Shown: positions 14,700 to 23,942 of the stretch, piece by piece
Numbering within the stretch: the stretch's first letter is position 1
Layout: each line of letters opens with the position of its first letter
NCBI RefSeq assembly: GCF_000348685.1
Contig: NZ_ANLA01000024.1
Location: forward strand, 1 to 64,000
Direction of reading: 5' to 3'
DNA length: 64,000 bases
Source: Xanthomarina gelatinilytica
GTDB lineage: Bacteria; Bacteroidota; Bacteroidia; Flavobacteriales; Flavobacteriaceae
Notes under the pieces: model-generated
What the model was told of the DNA's origin: nothing
Databases searched by the model: none
The model's input: the letters and a program-made list of their open reading frames with translations, nothing else
Position numbers and translations under genes: made by a program

Positions 14700-15116
14700 A
14701 TGAAATACGGTAGTTTAATATTGGAAAAAAAGGAGTTTGTGACACTTAAAAGACTTCTTAATCTGTCTGGAAATTATAAAGATGCTTCCAGAAAAAATTC
14801 TGTTTTAAGATTGCAAAATGAATTGGAATCGGCCATTGTGTCAAATGAAGATGAGATGCCTGACGATGTTATTAGATTTAACTCTGAAGTAACCATCGTC
14901 TCAAGCGACGGATGGGAGAACTCCTTTCAATTGGTGTCTCCAACAGAAAGTAATTTTTCACATAAAAAACTATCGGTTTTAACACCTATGGGATTGGCCG
15001 TTATGGGTTATGCTAAAGGAGATGTGATAGACTGGGAATTCCCTGGAGGTGCAAAGTCTTTAAAAGTGACAGAAGTAAAGCAAATAAAAACAAAAAGTAA
15101 TCAAATTCAATTATAA
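14700..15116 (+). CDS. Rnk-like protein with GreA/GreB C-terminal domain
   Basis: A 138-residue cytosolic protein. The N-terminal ~55 residues are helical. The C-terminal ~80 residues have the GreA/GreB-C (FKBP-like) fold, with VTIVSSDGWENSFQLVSP, LSVLTPMGLAVMGYAKGDVIDWEFPGG. The GreA coiled coil with its acidic tip is lacking, so it resembles Rnk, which binds RNA polymerase without cleavage activity. It lies 15 bp after gdhA in the same operon and overlaps the next start by one base. This suggests a link between nitrogen status and transcription, which is inference. Confidence 0.8.
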   Translation: MKYGSLILEKKEFVTLKRLLNLSGNYKDASRKNSVLRLQNELESAIVSNEDEMPDDVIRFNSEVTIVSSDGWENSFQLVSPTESNFSHKKLSVLTPMGLAVMGYAKGDVIDWEFPGGAKSLKVTEVKQIKTKSNQIQL

Positions 15117-15493
15117 TGAATTCAAATACATTTTTTGCCCATGATACAGATGAGCAAATAATTCAAGCAAAACGTTTACAGGATCTACAAACTTGGATAT
15201 CGCATTTAAGTTATGTTACCAACGAATGTGATTGGCTGGCAAAAATAGCCTCCAACAAAATCCACGATCGGGTTTTAAGAGATGAGCTGTTGGAAAAAAT
15301 TGAAGTCAATTCAGCGTTGTTGAACGAATTTTATAACTATAAAAGCTCTATACAAAGTTTTCAGGAATGCGACGATTTGGATTGCGATTTGTTTTATATC
15401 AATCAGCACGATGCTTATCATAACAAGTACGTGAAGCATATTGATGCTTACAGACAAGTAAAAAATAAAGTATACTTAAAGATTTTAGATTAA
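15116..15493 (+). CDS. helical hypothetical protein, last gene of the gdh operon
   Basis: A 125-residue, mostly helical soluble protein with no signal peptide, rich in Asp, Lys and aromatic residues (QTWISHLSYVTNECDWL, FQECDDLDCDLFYINQHDAYH). I do not recognise a family. The stop and start overlap (TAATG) with the Rnk-like gene, which indicates translational coupling. A strong terminator follows, so this is the operon end. It may partner the preceding protein. Confidence 0.75.
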   Translation: MNSNTFFAHDTDEQIIQAKRLQDLQTWISHLSYVTNECDWLAKIASNKIHDRVLRDELLEKIEVNSALLNEFYNYKSSIQSFQECDDLDCDLFYINQHDAYHNKYVKHIDAYRQVKNKVYLKILD

Positions 15494-15532
15494 ATACAAT
15501 AGTTTGTTAGTTTGTTAGTTTGTATTTAACTT

Positions 15533-15565
15533 AGCCACGGGAACTTCGGTTCCTGTGGCTTTTCT
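15533..15565 (+). terminator. rho-independent terminator of the gdh operon
   Basis: Stem AGCCACGGGAAC with a TTCG tetraloop and GTTCCTGTGGCT, then a T-rich tail. It is preceded by an 8-bp TTTGTTAG tandem repeat. Confidence 0.9.
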
Positions 15566-15646
15566 AATTTAACCATTTACTTGTTTTTTATTAAAGTTTA
15601 GGTAATAGAAAATCCATTAATAAACATTGAATTTGCAAAAAAAACC

Positions 15647-16276
15647 ATGGAATTATTTTTATTGAGTTTTGGGGCTTTATTTTCCATTATGAATCCTTTG
15701 GGAACAGTCCCTGTTTTTGTTGGATTAACCGAAGATAACACCAAAAAAGAACGAGCTGTCATAGCCTTTTGGACAGCTATAGACGTATTGGCTATTTTAT
15801 TGTTGTCCTTTTTTGCCGGTAAATTTATCCTTTCGTTTTTTGGCATAAGTTTAAACGCTTTAAAAATTGCTGGAGGGCTTATCATAGCCTCTTCCGGTTT
15901 TGCCTTGCTTACAGGAAAGTTTCGGGAGCATAAAGGGATGAAACGTGACCGAATTCAAGAAGATATCCACAACAGGGAATCTATTTCCCTAACACCTTTG
16001 GCCATCCCTATGTTGGCTGGACCTGGAACCATTTCTTTATTGATCGCTTATAATCAGGAATACCAATTAACCAATGAGATTTTAATATTGGTTGGTTCCA
16101 TGATTTTAGTGTCCTTATCCATTTATTTTATTTTAAAAGGGGCTCACTTAATCGTTAAGTTTTTGGGTGCATCTGGAATAAATGGTCTGTCCAGGATTAT
16201 TGGCTTTATTGTTATTGCCATAGGTGTGGAATATATCATGTCCTCGGTAGTGGCCGTATTAAAAGGGTTGATCTAG
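15647..16276 (+). CDS. MarC-family inner-membrane protein
   Basis: A 209-residue integral membrane protein with six predicted helices. It shows the family start FLLSFGALFSIMNPLGTVPVFVGLT, the central LTPLAIPMLAGPGTISLLI and the C-terminal GLSRIIGFIVIAIGVEYIMSSV. MarC (UPF0056) proteins are of unknown function, and an antibiotic-resistance role was withdrawn for the E. coli member. It is flanked by terminators on both sides and so stands alone. Confidence 0.88.
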   Translation: MELFLLSFGALFSIMNPLGTVPVFVGLTEDNTKKERAVIAFWTAIDVLAILLLSFFAGKFILSFFGISLNALKIAGGLIIASSGFALLTGKFREHKGMKRDRIQEDIHNRESISLTPLAIPMLAGPGTISLLIAYNQEYQLTNEILILVGSMILVSLSIYFILKGAHLIVKFLGASGINGLSRIIGFIVIAIGVEYIMSSVVAVLKGLI

Positions 16277-16300
16277 CACTTCCTTTAGTTTGCTATACAA

Positions 16301-16343
16301 AAAAACCTTTTGGAACTTTTTATTGGTTCCAGAAGGTTTTTTT
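16301..16343. terminator. bidirectional terminator between marC and DUF1579 gene
   Basis: Stem AACCTTTTGGAAC paired with GTTCCAGAAGGTT, with A-run on the left and T-run on the right, between convergent genes. Confidence 0.85.
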
Positions 16344-16362
16344 AATGCTAGGTTGTTGTTAA

Positions 16363-16923
16363 TTATTTTCTGCTGTAGTTTATTTCCATGTTTTTAATTT
16401 CTTTTCCATCCTGAATCAGATACATCACAAAGTTATGACTGTCATCAGAAGTTTTGGTTAAGACTTCACGAACCTGTAAGTTCTTTCCGGTAATAGGGTC
16501 TAACATGTTGCCTTCCAAGGTTAAAGTGTTGGTTTCAGGATTGTAATTGCCTTCCATAAACATGATGCTGCTACCAAAATTATCAATCCAAGTGGCTAAA
16601 AATTTCTTTTGTGCTTTGTCGTAACCCGTAATGCTTTCTCCTGTAAACGGCATGCCCATCATGTTGCCGGTATGTGAGGATCTTTGGTACAAGCCACCCA
16701 TAATCATTTCATTGACAGTAGAACCTTTGGATTCGGTTGGTGGTTGCAATGGATCCATCCACATGCGTATGTTGGCATTCCATTCACCATCCATGGATGC
16801 TAACCATTGATGTTCTATACCTGGCGTCATATTTTCCTGCCAAGCTTTCATTTCTTCTGGTGTTTGAGCCATTATACTTAAGCCAAACACTAAAAGGACT
16901 GTGGTAAATACTAAGTTTTTCAT
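16363..16923 (-). CDS. secreted DUF1579-domain protein
   Basis: A 186-residue exported protein. The signal peptide MKNLVFTTVLLVFGLSIMAQ is followed by a DUF1579 domain, a lipocalin-like beta fold. Typical parts are ASMDGEWNANIRMWMDP, GLYQRSSHTGNMMGMPFTGESITGYD and ATWIDNFGSSIMFMEG. The function of the family is unknown. It stands alone and shares a terminator with marC. Confidence 0.82.
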   Translation of the reverse strand: MKNLVFTTVLLVFGLSIMAQTPEEMKAWQENMTPGIEHQWLASMDGEWNANIRMWMDPLQPPTESKGSTVNEMIMGGLYQRSSHTGNMMGMPFTGESITGYDKAQKKFLATWIDNFGSSIMFMEGNYNPETNTLTLEGNMLDPITGKNLQVREVLTKTSDDSHNFVMYLIQDGKEIKNMEINYSRK

Positions 16924-16962
16924 ATGTAAATAGTTGTTAGTGATGTTTTTAAAGATACGAAT

Positions 16963-18693
16963 TTATATGATTAGCCTAACATCCCCCAATTCTTGAATTT
17001 TATAAGGAAAATTCTCCCCAGGAGACCCTATAAACATAAAATGCACTGGAATTTGATATTTTTTGGACAACTCTTTGATTTTTTCTGGTCCAAAATGTCC
17101 GTGTTCTTCTATAAATTCTATGTGAACATTCGGATAAGCACGATCCAAGACATCTATGTCACTTTTTAAATTGACAGGAACAAAAAAGTCTGGCTTTAAA
17201 ACTGTGATAATCTTCAATCGTTTGGTGTGTTCATTTTTTATAATGTATTGAATGGCTTTGTTAATAGTGGAAACATCATCATGATTGGTAAAAAAAATAA
17301 ATTCTTGACTATGAATGTGCCTTATTTGTTTTTGAATGATGTTATCTATGTTTTTAAAAACAGGAGAGTTTGAAGGGATTATATATTCCATCAATTTTAA
17401 AACAGTTGTTAAAATCTGAATTCTATATAACATAAAGCCTACAATAAATAATGTAGGTATAAGATACTTAATAAAGATGCCTAAATAGGGAGGATTTAAA
17501 ACCATATTGCCTATTAGGGCCAAGGTTACGCCCAATATGGCAACAAACAAAGCCAGGTTGTTGGCACGTTCAGGTCTTGGCAGGTTTTTTCTGTTTATTT
17601 TAAGTAACATGTTGCCAATGGCAAATAAAATCATGACACTTAAGAAAGCTATGGTATAAACACCAGCTAAGGCTTTTAGGTTTCCTTGTGTGAAAAGTAA
17701 AATGGTTACACATAAAAAGAAGAAACTGATAAAAATAATATAAGAGCTGCCTTTGGCGTTCTTTTTTAAAAGGAATTTAGGTAAAATTCTGTCCAAGGTC
17801 ATGCGTTCCACCAAACCTCCAACCCCAACAAAAGATGTGAGTACTGCGCCACTTAATACAAAAACAGCATCTATGGATACCAAATAAAAAAGCCAATTGC
17901 CACCTGAAGTTTGCCCCATAAAGGACAGTAAAGTTTCATTTTCATTATAAATCGTGGATAGAGGTAGTATTGCCAAGGCCAAAAATGCAATCAAAGGATT
18001 AAAAATGGTAACAATAATCCACATATTCCTAAGGGTTTTTGGAAACACCCCTTCTTGTTGTTCTTCCACGTAATTGGCTGAACTTTCAAAACCACTAATG
18101 CCCAACATGGCAGCAGCAAAACCAAAAAACAAAGCCGTTGTGATACTGCCTTCTATAGGTTTCTTGAAATTGGTAATGAGATTATCAAATCCGTTTTGAA
18201 ATAAATAAACCGTACAAAACAGGCATAACAAGGTTAAGGAACTAAGATGAAAAATAAAAATACCAGTGGCTACTTTAGAAGATTCCCCAATACCCAAAAT
18301 TACGATAAGCATAAATACGGACAACAAACCTATGGTTGTGTAAATAATGGGTATGCCATGCCATAAACTATGTGCATATTTTACTGATTCACTGGCAGAA
18401 ATGACAGCAGTTGCCATATAAGATAAAACCGTTAAGGTTGCTGCAAAAGAAGCTGTTGACTTTTTTGTGGTATTTAACAAGGCATTGTATGCACCTCCAT
18501 TTAAAGGAAGTGCCCCAACCACTTCGCCATAAATTTTTCGAAATAAAAAAAGGATCAAAGCTACCATCAATAGCGAAATCCAAGCATATTGCCCAGCATA
18601 TACAATAGCCAAACCAGAAACATATAAGCACGAAGAACTTATGTCGTTACCACAAATTGCTGTGGCTGCCAACTGGTTTAAGCGCTTTTTCAT
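16963..18693 (-). CDS. APC-superfamily amino acid permease with C-terminal cytoplasmic domain
   Basis: A 576-residue inner-membrane transporter. About twelve hydrophobic helices fill residues 8-435. The first helix shows GNDISSSCLYVSG and a later one GFAAAMLGISGFESSANYVEEQQEG, typical of amino acid/polyamine/organocation carriers. The last ~140 residues are soluble and look like a universal-stress-type alpha/beta domain (INKAIQYIIKNEHTKRLKIITVL, VHIEFIEEHGHFGPEKI). A sensor-like tail may gate transport, but that is inference. The substrate is unknown. Confidence 0.85.
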   Translation of the reverse strand: MKKRLNQLAATAICGNDISSSCLYVSGLAIVYAGQYAWISLLMVALILFLFRKIYGEVVGALPLNGGAYNALLNTTKKSTASFAATLTVLSYMATAVISASESVKYAHSLWHGIPIIYTTIGLLSVFMLIVILGIGESSKVATGIFIFHLSSLTLLCLFCTVYLFQNGFDNLITNFKKPIEGSITTALFFGFAAAMLGISGFESSANYVEEQQEGVFPKTLRNMWIIVTIFNPLIAFLALAILPLSTIYNENETLLSFMGQTSGGNWLFYLVSIDAVFVLSGAVLTSFVGVGGLVERMTLDRILPKFLLKKNAKGSSYIIFISFFFLCVTILLFTQGNLKALAGVYTIAFLSVMILFAIGNMLLKINRKNLPRPERANNLALFVAILGVTLALIGNMVLNPPYLGIFIKYLIPTLFIVGFMLYRIQILTTVLKLMEYIIPSNSPVFKNIDNIIQKQIRHIHSQEFIFFTNHDDVSTINKAIQYIIKNEHTKRLKIITVLKPDFFVPVNLKSDIDVLDRAYPNVHIEFIEEHGHFGPEKIKELSKKYQIPVHFMFIGSPGENFPYKIQELGDVRLII

Positions 18694-18766
18694 CTTTAAA
18701 GTTATTAAAATGAATACTTAAAGATAGAAATTTAAAGGCTTACTCTTAAAAGTTATAGGTTAAATA

Positions 18767-20308
18767 TTACAACGGAATATTACCGTGTTTGCGTTTTGGT
18801 CTCAAGACTTCTTTCTTTTCCAACATGGAAAATGCCTTAATTAATTTGCGTCTGGTGTCCTTTGGTAAAATCACCTCGTCTATAAAACCACGTTCTGCTG
18901 CACTGTAAGGGTTGGCAAATAACTCGGCATATTCGGCTTCTTTTTCTTTCCACTTGGCTTCTTTGTCTTCTGCTGCACTTATTTCCTTTTTAAAAATAAT
19001 TTCAGCAGCACCTTTGGCTCCCATTACGGCAATTTCGGCACTTGGCCAAGCAAAATTCATGTCGGCTCCTATGTGTTTTGAATTCATAACATCGTAGGCA
19101 CCTCCATAGGCTTTTCTGGTAATAACCGTTACTCTAGGAACGGTCGCTTCGCTTAAGGCATATAATAATTTGGCACCATGAACAATAATACCATTCCATT
19201 CTTGGTCTGTTCCTGGTAAAAATCCAGGAACATCTTCCAAGACCAGTAGAGGTATGTTGAAAGCATCGCAAAACCTTACAAATCTTGCTGCTTTTTTAGA
19301 ACTGTTTACATCCAGGACACCTGCTAAAAACATGGGTTGGTTGGCTACGATACCTACACTTCTGCCTCCTAATCGCGCAAACCCAACAATGATGTTTTCG
19401 GCATAGTTTTTATGGATTTCAAAAAACGAATCCTCGTCAATAATCCCAGAAATCACCTGATGCATGTCGTAAGGTTTGTTGGCATTATCAGGAATAATAT
19501 CCGAAAGACTCTCCCTAACTTCATCTGTCAATTCAAAAGGCAATAGAGGAGTGGTTTCTGTGTTGTTTTGAGGAATATAACTCATTAATTTTTTTAGATC
19601 TTCCAAACACTCCACATCGTTTGACGAGGTTATATGTGCGACTCCTGATTTGGTAGAATGTGTGCTGGCACCTCCAAGCTCTTCGGAAGTCACTTCTTCA
19701 TTGGTAACGGTTTTAACCACGTTAGGTCCTGTTACAAACATGTAACTGGTATCTTCAACCATCATGGTAAAATCGGTCATGGCAGGAGAGTAAACGGCAC
19801 CTCCTGCACAAGGTCCCATAATGGCCGAAATTTGAGGGATTACACCTGAGGCTTGCACATTTCTAAAAAAGATATCGGCATAACCACCAAGCGAGCGAAC
19901 CCCTTCTTGGATCCTAGCACCTCCAGAATCGTTCAAACCAATAATGGGAGCGCCAACTTTTACGGCCAAATCCATGATTTTACAAATTTTTTCGGCATGT
20001 GTTTCAGACAAAGAACCTCCAAAAACGGTAAAATCCTGGGCAAAGACATAGACCAATCTGCCGTTTATGGTTCCATAACCTGTAACCACACCATCTCCAT
20101 AAAATTTTTGGTTTTCCATCCCAAAATCTTTGGTTCTATGGGTTACTAAAGCACCAATTTCTTCAAAAGAACCATCGTCCAAAAGGTAATCCACGCGTTC
20201 TCTTGCCGTTAATTTTTTGCTTTTATGTTGCTTATCTATTCGGGCTTGTCCACCACCTAAATAAGCTTGGGTTAGTTTTTCGTTAAGGTTTTTTATTTTT
20301 GAATCCAT
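18767..20308 (-). CDS. acyl-CoA carboxylase carboxyltransferase subunit (propionyl-CoA type)
   Basis: A 513-residue subunit that moves the carboxyl group from biotin to acyl-CoA. It shows [32 protein letters not shown], the acyl-CoA binding [19 protein letters not shown] and the biotin-side [20 protein letters not shown]. The frame is open 19 codons further upstream, but [12 protein letters not shown] at 20308 is the natural start. It is the last gene of the set biotin carrier, biotin carboxylase, carboxyltransferase. The fit to propionyl-CoA carboxylase beta chains is better than to AccA/AccD, which are separate proteins. Confidence 0.92.
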   Translation of the reverse strand: MDSKIKNLNEKLTQAYLGGGQARIDKQHKSKKLTARERVDYLLDDGSFEEIGALVTHRTKDFGMENQKFYGDGVVTGYGTINGRLVYVFAQDFTVFGGSLSETHAEKICKIMDLAVKVGAPIIGLNDSGGARIQEGVRSLGGYADIFFRNVQASGVIPQISAIMGPCAGGAVYSPAMTDFTMMVEDTSYMFVTGPNVVKTVTNEEVTSEELGGASTHSTKSGVAHITSSNDVECLEDLKKLMSYIPQNNTETTPLLPFELTDEVRESLSDIIPDNANKPYDMHQVISGIIDEDSFFEIHKNYAENIIVGFARLGGRSVGIVANQPMFLAGVLDVNSSKKAARFVRFCDAFNIPLLVLEDVPGFLPGTDQEWNGIIVHGAKLLYALSEATVPRVTVITRKAYGGAYDVMNSKHIGADMNFAWPSAEIAVMGAKGAAEIIFKKEISAAEDKEAKWKEKEAEYAELFANPYSAAERGFIDEVILPKDTRRKLIKAFSMLEKKEVLRPKRKHGNIPL

Positions 20309-20412
20309 TTTTCTTGTCTTTTCTCGCAAACCAGCCTGCCAATGGGCAAGGACATAAAGGTGCAATGCTGTTTATGATATTTTATGTATTGACTGATTAC
20401 TGCAATTGTAAA

Positions 20413-21855
20413 TTATTTTAATGGTAATCGCAGTACCTTTTTATCTTCCAAATATTGTTTTACTGCCAAGATTGCTGCAATTTCAGCTTCTTCCTGTTGC
20501 TTGTTTAATAAGGCTTCTGGAGCATAGTATTTTTTCACAAAATGCGTGTCGAAATTTCCAGACCTAAAAGCTTCATGTTCACAAACAAAGGTTCCAAAAG
20601 GCAAGGTGGTTTGAATACCTTCAATATGATAGTTTTCTATGGCATGAATCATTAGCTGAATAGCTTCTTCCCTGGTTTCTCCATAAGTGATAAGTTTAGA
20701 CAGCATTGGGTCGTAATAAATTGGAACGTCCATGCCTTCTTCAAATCCATTGTCAACCCGAATGTTTTTACCTTCAGGCAGTTTATACACTTCCAGGTTT
20801 CCTACGCTTGGTAGAAAATCGTTTAGTGGATCTTCGGCATATACACGTAATTCAACGGCGTGCCCTTGAATTTTTAAATCGCTTTGTTTAATGGGAAGTA
20901 CCTCACCACGAGCCACACGAATTTGAAGTTCCACCAAGTCGGTTCCAGTAATAAGTTCGGTTACTGGATGTTCAACCTGTAAGCGTGTGTTCATTTCCAA
21001 GAAATAAAAATTGTGTTTATCGTCCAATAAAAACTCCACAGTTCCAGCTCCAAGGTACTCACAGGATTTGGCTACTTTTATGGCAGCTTGCCCCATTTGT
21101 TCGCGTAATTCAGGCGTAAGTACTGAAGAAGGAGCTTCTTCCACCACTTTTTGATGTCGTCTTTGAATGCTACATTCCCTTTCAAATAAATGAATGATGT
21201 TGCCATGCGCATCTGCCATCACCTGAATTTCAATATGTCTTGGTGAGCTTACATATTTTTCAATAAAAACAGAACCATCACCAAAAGCATTGACAGCTTC
21301 GCTAATGGCTCGTTCCATTTGAGCTTCAAAATCGGTTTCTTTCTCTACTATACGCATGCCTTTTCCGCCACCACCTGCAGAGGCTTTAATTAGTATGGGG
21401 AAACCTATGTCTGTTGCAATGTTTTTAGCAGCTGCAATGTCTGTTATGGCTTCTTCGGTTCCTGGAACCATTGGGATGTTATAGGCTTTAACAGCTTCTT
21501 TGGCTGCCAATTTGGAACCCATAATTTTTATGGCTTTGGATTTTGGTCCAATAAAGGTGATGTTGTTGTTTTCGCATAATTCGGCAAAATGTGCATTTTC
21601 ACTTAAAAAACCATAGCCAGGATGTATGGCATCTACTTGGAGGTTTTTTGCTACTTCAATAATCTTGTCGGCCAATAAATACGACTGGTTGGAAGGGGCT
21701 TCACCAATTAAAACAGCTTCATCTGCATATTTTACATGAGGTGCATGCCTATCTGCCGTAGAATATACAGCTACCGTTTTTATGCCCATTTTTTTTGCTG
21801 TGCGCATCACGCGTAAGGCTATTTCCCCTCTGTTTGCTATTAGTATTTTTTTCAT
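20413..21855 (-). CDS. accC: biotin carboxylase subunit of the acyl-CoA carboxylase
   Basis: A 480-residue enzyme that carboxylates biotin using ATP and bicarbonate. The opening MKKILIANRGEIALRVMRTA fixes the start at 21855; the upstream frame extension is not conserved in kind. ATP-grasp features are the glycine-rich loop KASAGGGGKGMRIV, FIEKYVSSPRHIEIQV, and the catalytic EMNTRLQVEHPVTE. The carrier domain is encoded separately just upstream. The neighbouring carboxyltransferase suggests a propionyl- or broad acyl-CoA carboxylase complex. Confidence 0.93.
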   Translation of the reverse strand: MKKILIANRGEIALRVMRTAKKMGIKTVAVYSTADRHAPHVKYADEAVLIGEAPSNQSYLLADKIIEVAKNLQVDAIHPGYGFLSENAHFAELCENNNITFIGPKSKAIKIMGSKLAAKEAVKAYNIPMVPGTEEAITDIAAAKNIATDIGFPILIKASAGGGGKGMRIVEKETDFEAQMERAISEAVNAFGDGSVFIEKYVSSPRHIEIQVMADAHGNIIHLFERECSIQRRHQKVVEEAPSSVLTPELREQMGQAAIKVAKSCEYLGAGTVEFLLDDKHNFYFLEMNTRLQVEHPVTELITGTDLVELQIRVARGEVLPIKQSDLKIQGHAVELRVYAEDPLNDFLPSVGNLEVYKLPEGKNIRVDNGFEEGMDVPIYYDPMLSKLITYGETREEAIQLMIHAIENYHIEGIQTTLPFGTFVCEHEAFRSGNFDTHFVKKYYAPEALLNKQQEEAEIAAILAVKQYLEDKKVLRLPLK

Positions 21856-21997
21856 TGAAAACATATATTTTTTACTCCCACTATTAAGGAAATTTGTGTT
21901 TATTTCATTTACTGTCAAGATCTTTGTCGCCGAAAAGTCGCGACTTGTTTTACCCTATAATGTTAAAAAAAACTAAACAGGATGGGTTCTATACTTT

Positions 21998-22483
21998 TTA
22001 CTCAAACTCTATTAATAATTGGTTTTTGTCCACAGTGTCATTTTTAGAAACACTAATGGATTTTATTATCCCATCCCTAGGAGAAGTCAATACATTTTCC
22101 ATTTTCATGGCTTCTAAGATCAATAGTGCATCATCTTCTTTTACTTCCTGACCTTCTTTTACGTGTATATCTAAAATCAATCCTGGCATTGGAGCTTTTA
22201 TTTCATTCACTTTTTTTGAAGCGCCAACTTCAAAGCCCATGTCCTTGATAAGAATGTCTAAATTATTGGAAATATGTATGTTATAGGTGTTTCCGTTAAC
22301 TTTTACTTTATATGATTTTGAATTGACATTGGAAGTTTCAATTTCGCACTTATAAGACTTGTGACCTTGTAGGACATGAAATTGTGAGGCTGACATTTTT
22401 ATGGCATCCAAACAGGAAACCTGTTCAGGACTAACATCAAAATCGAAACTATTATTAACGTTTACCTTGTAAATTTGATTCAT
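21998..22483 (-). CDS. biotin carboxyl carrier protein of the acyl-CoA carboxylase
   Basis: A 161-residue carrier. The N-terminal half (~1-85) is a small beta-rich docking domain. The C-terminal ~75 residues form the biotinyl domain with LILEAMKMENVL, where the lysine of AMKM is biotinylated, and IKAPMPG-type opening NEIKAPMPGLILDIHV. It is the first gene of the three-gene carboxylase operon (142 bp before accC). Confidence 0.9.
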   Translation of the reverse strand: MNQIYKVNVNNSFDFDVSPEQVSCLDAIKMSASQFHVLQGHKSYKCEIETSNVNSKSYKVKVNGNTYNIHISNNLDILIKDMGFEVGASKKVNEIKAPMPGLILDIHVKEGQEVKEDDALLILEAMKMENVLTSPRDGIIKSISVSKNDTVDKNQLLIEFE

Positions 22484-22583
22484 GTTTTTTTGTTTTGAGG
22501 GTGTAAATATAAGGATTAATCAGTCGAAACTAAATAATTAAATAGGTGCTGCTTTTTAGTAAAATAGATCTTGTTGCTTTGGT

Positions 22584-23258
22584 TTAAACATGAAAGCGTG
22601 ATTTTTTTTGATGCGCTTTTATGGCTCTTGCCGAAAGAAACAACCCAAGGAATAATGAGGCGAGAGCTCCTAACCATATGCCCGGAATAAAATCTATGAA
22701 CAAAAAGAAATCGTAGGCACCATGGAATAAAACGGCCAGGAACAGCCCTAATAAATTATATTTGGATGGATACTTGGCAAATTTGGCTTTTCCCATAAAA
22801 TATCCCATCAAGACAGCAAAAGTGGCATGCGCTGGAACAGCAGTAAAAGCGCGTAACAAAGCTACTTGATATCCTCCTTCCATGACATACATGATGTTTT
22901 CGGTAGCAGCAAAACCCATAGATACCATGACGGCATAAATAATGCCATCGTAAGGTTCGTTAAACTCTTTGTTGGGTTGTGCAAAATACCTAACAATAAT
23001 GTATTTGCTAAACTCTTCTATAATGGCAACAACAAAAAAAGCTTTAAAAAACTGTTGAATAATACTATAATCGTCATCCAAAGTTATAATGGCATCAGAC
23101 CCATAGTACAAAACGGTAGCTATTAAAATGCTTATAATGGCACCCAATAAAAAATTATAGAGCAAGAGTCTTCGAGGTTCTTTTTCATACTCATCTTTAC
23201 AGTATATGTAGAGTATAATGGCAAGAACAGGGGCAATGGCTGCAATAAGTAGATTCAT
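22584..23258 (-). CDS. PrsW-family intramembrane metalloprotease
   Basis: A 224-residue membrane protein with about seven helices. Family motifs are EEFSKYIIVRYF (EExxK), HATFAVLMGYFMGKAKF and FHGAYDFFLF, which supply the presumed metal ligands. In Bacillus, PrsW starts cleavage of an anti-sigma factor. No anti-sigma partner lies beside it here, so its substrate is open. It is separated from the NUDIX gene by 18 bp and may be cotranscribed with it. Confidence 0.85.
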   Translation of the reverse strand: MNLLIAAIAPVLAIILYIYCKDEYEKEPRRLLLYNFLLGAIISILIATVLYYGSDAIITLDDDYSIIQQFFKAFFVVAIIEEFSKYIIVRYFAQPNKEFNEPYDGIIYAVMVSMGFAATENIMYVMEGGYQVALLRAFTAVPAHATFAVLMGYFMGKAKFAKYPSKYNLLGLFLAVLFHGAYDFFLFIDFIPGIWLGALASLFLGLFLSARAIKAHQKKSRFHV

Positions 23259-23276
23259 GCAATGAAAATAGTGAAA

Positions 23277-23825
23277 TTATAAATGTTGTAAAATATGTTT
23301 TAAAACAATTTGATAATAAGTTTTATTGGATGGTATAAAATGCTGATGGTCCTCTGTAAACTTCAAGAACATTTCAAATTCCTGTATGGTTATCAATTTT
23401 AATCGTTCTACCTCGTGTTTTTGAGGTGTTAATTTTTTAAGGGGCACTTTCAATTCCACAAGAAAGGTATGATGAAACTCATTATCAACCATCCCATTGT
23501 CATAGTTTTGAAAGCAAGGGAATACGCCAATTTTGTGTAATTCGGATTTGGAAATGCTTAATCCAATTTCTTCTTGGGTCTCCCTTATGGCTGCTTGTTC
23601 TATGGTTTCTCCAGCATCTACATGGCCTGCAACAGACACATCCCAAAGCAAGGGATAAATGGTTTTTGAGGCTGCACGTTGTGCCAATAGTATTTGTCCC
23701 TTTTGGGTGTAAAACCAAACATGTGCTGTATTGTGATAATACCCTTTGTTGTGAATTAGAGATTTAAGGGCAGTTTTACCAGTAGGTTTGCCGTCTTTAG
23801 TTATAATGTCTATTAATTCGTCCAT
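23277..23825 (-). CDS. NUDIX hydrolase (YfcD/IPP-isomerase-like)
   Basis: A 182-residue enzyme. The NUDIX box is complete (G-x5-E-x7-REUxEExGU as GHVDAGETIEQAAIRETQEE followed by IGL). The N terminus DELIDIITKDGKPTGK and the HVWFYTQKGQILLAQR strand place it near YfcD and type I isopentenyl-diphosphate isomerases, but the isomerase metal residues are not all evident. It probably hydrolyses a nucleoside diphosphate derivative. Confidence 0.85.
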   Translation of the reverse strand: MDELIDIITKDGKPTGKTALKSLIHNKGYYHNTAHVWFYTQKGQILLAQRAASKTIYPLLWDVSVAGHVDAGETIEQAAIRETQEEIGLSISKSELHKIGVFPCFQNYDNGMVDNEFHHTFLVELKVPLKKLTPQKHEVERLKLITIQEFEMFLKFTEDHQHFIPSNKTYYQIVLKHILQHL

Positions 23826-23833
23826 AAAAAAAA

Positions 23834-23938
23834 AACTGTCATTGAGAGTTTTGTAAAACGTGGTTATCTATTAATTAAAATAAAAAACAGATTGCCATGT
23901 CATCCCGAAGTGTCGGGATTCCTCACAATGACAGATTA
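23834..23938. repeat. REP-like inverted element
   Basis: CTGTCATTGAGAG (near 23837) and CTCACAATGACAG (23922-23934) are near-perfect inverted copies flanking about 75 bp. The right half also contains the hairpin TCCCGA-AGTG-TCGGGA (23903-23918). The phrase TGTCATCCCGAA...TCGGGATTCCTC is typical of dispersed palindromic elements in Flavobacteriaceae. Confidence 0.7.
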
Positions 23939-23942
23939 TTAG

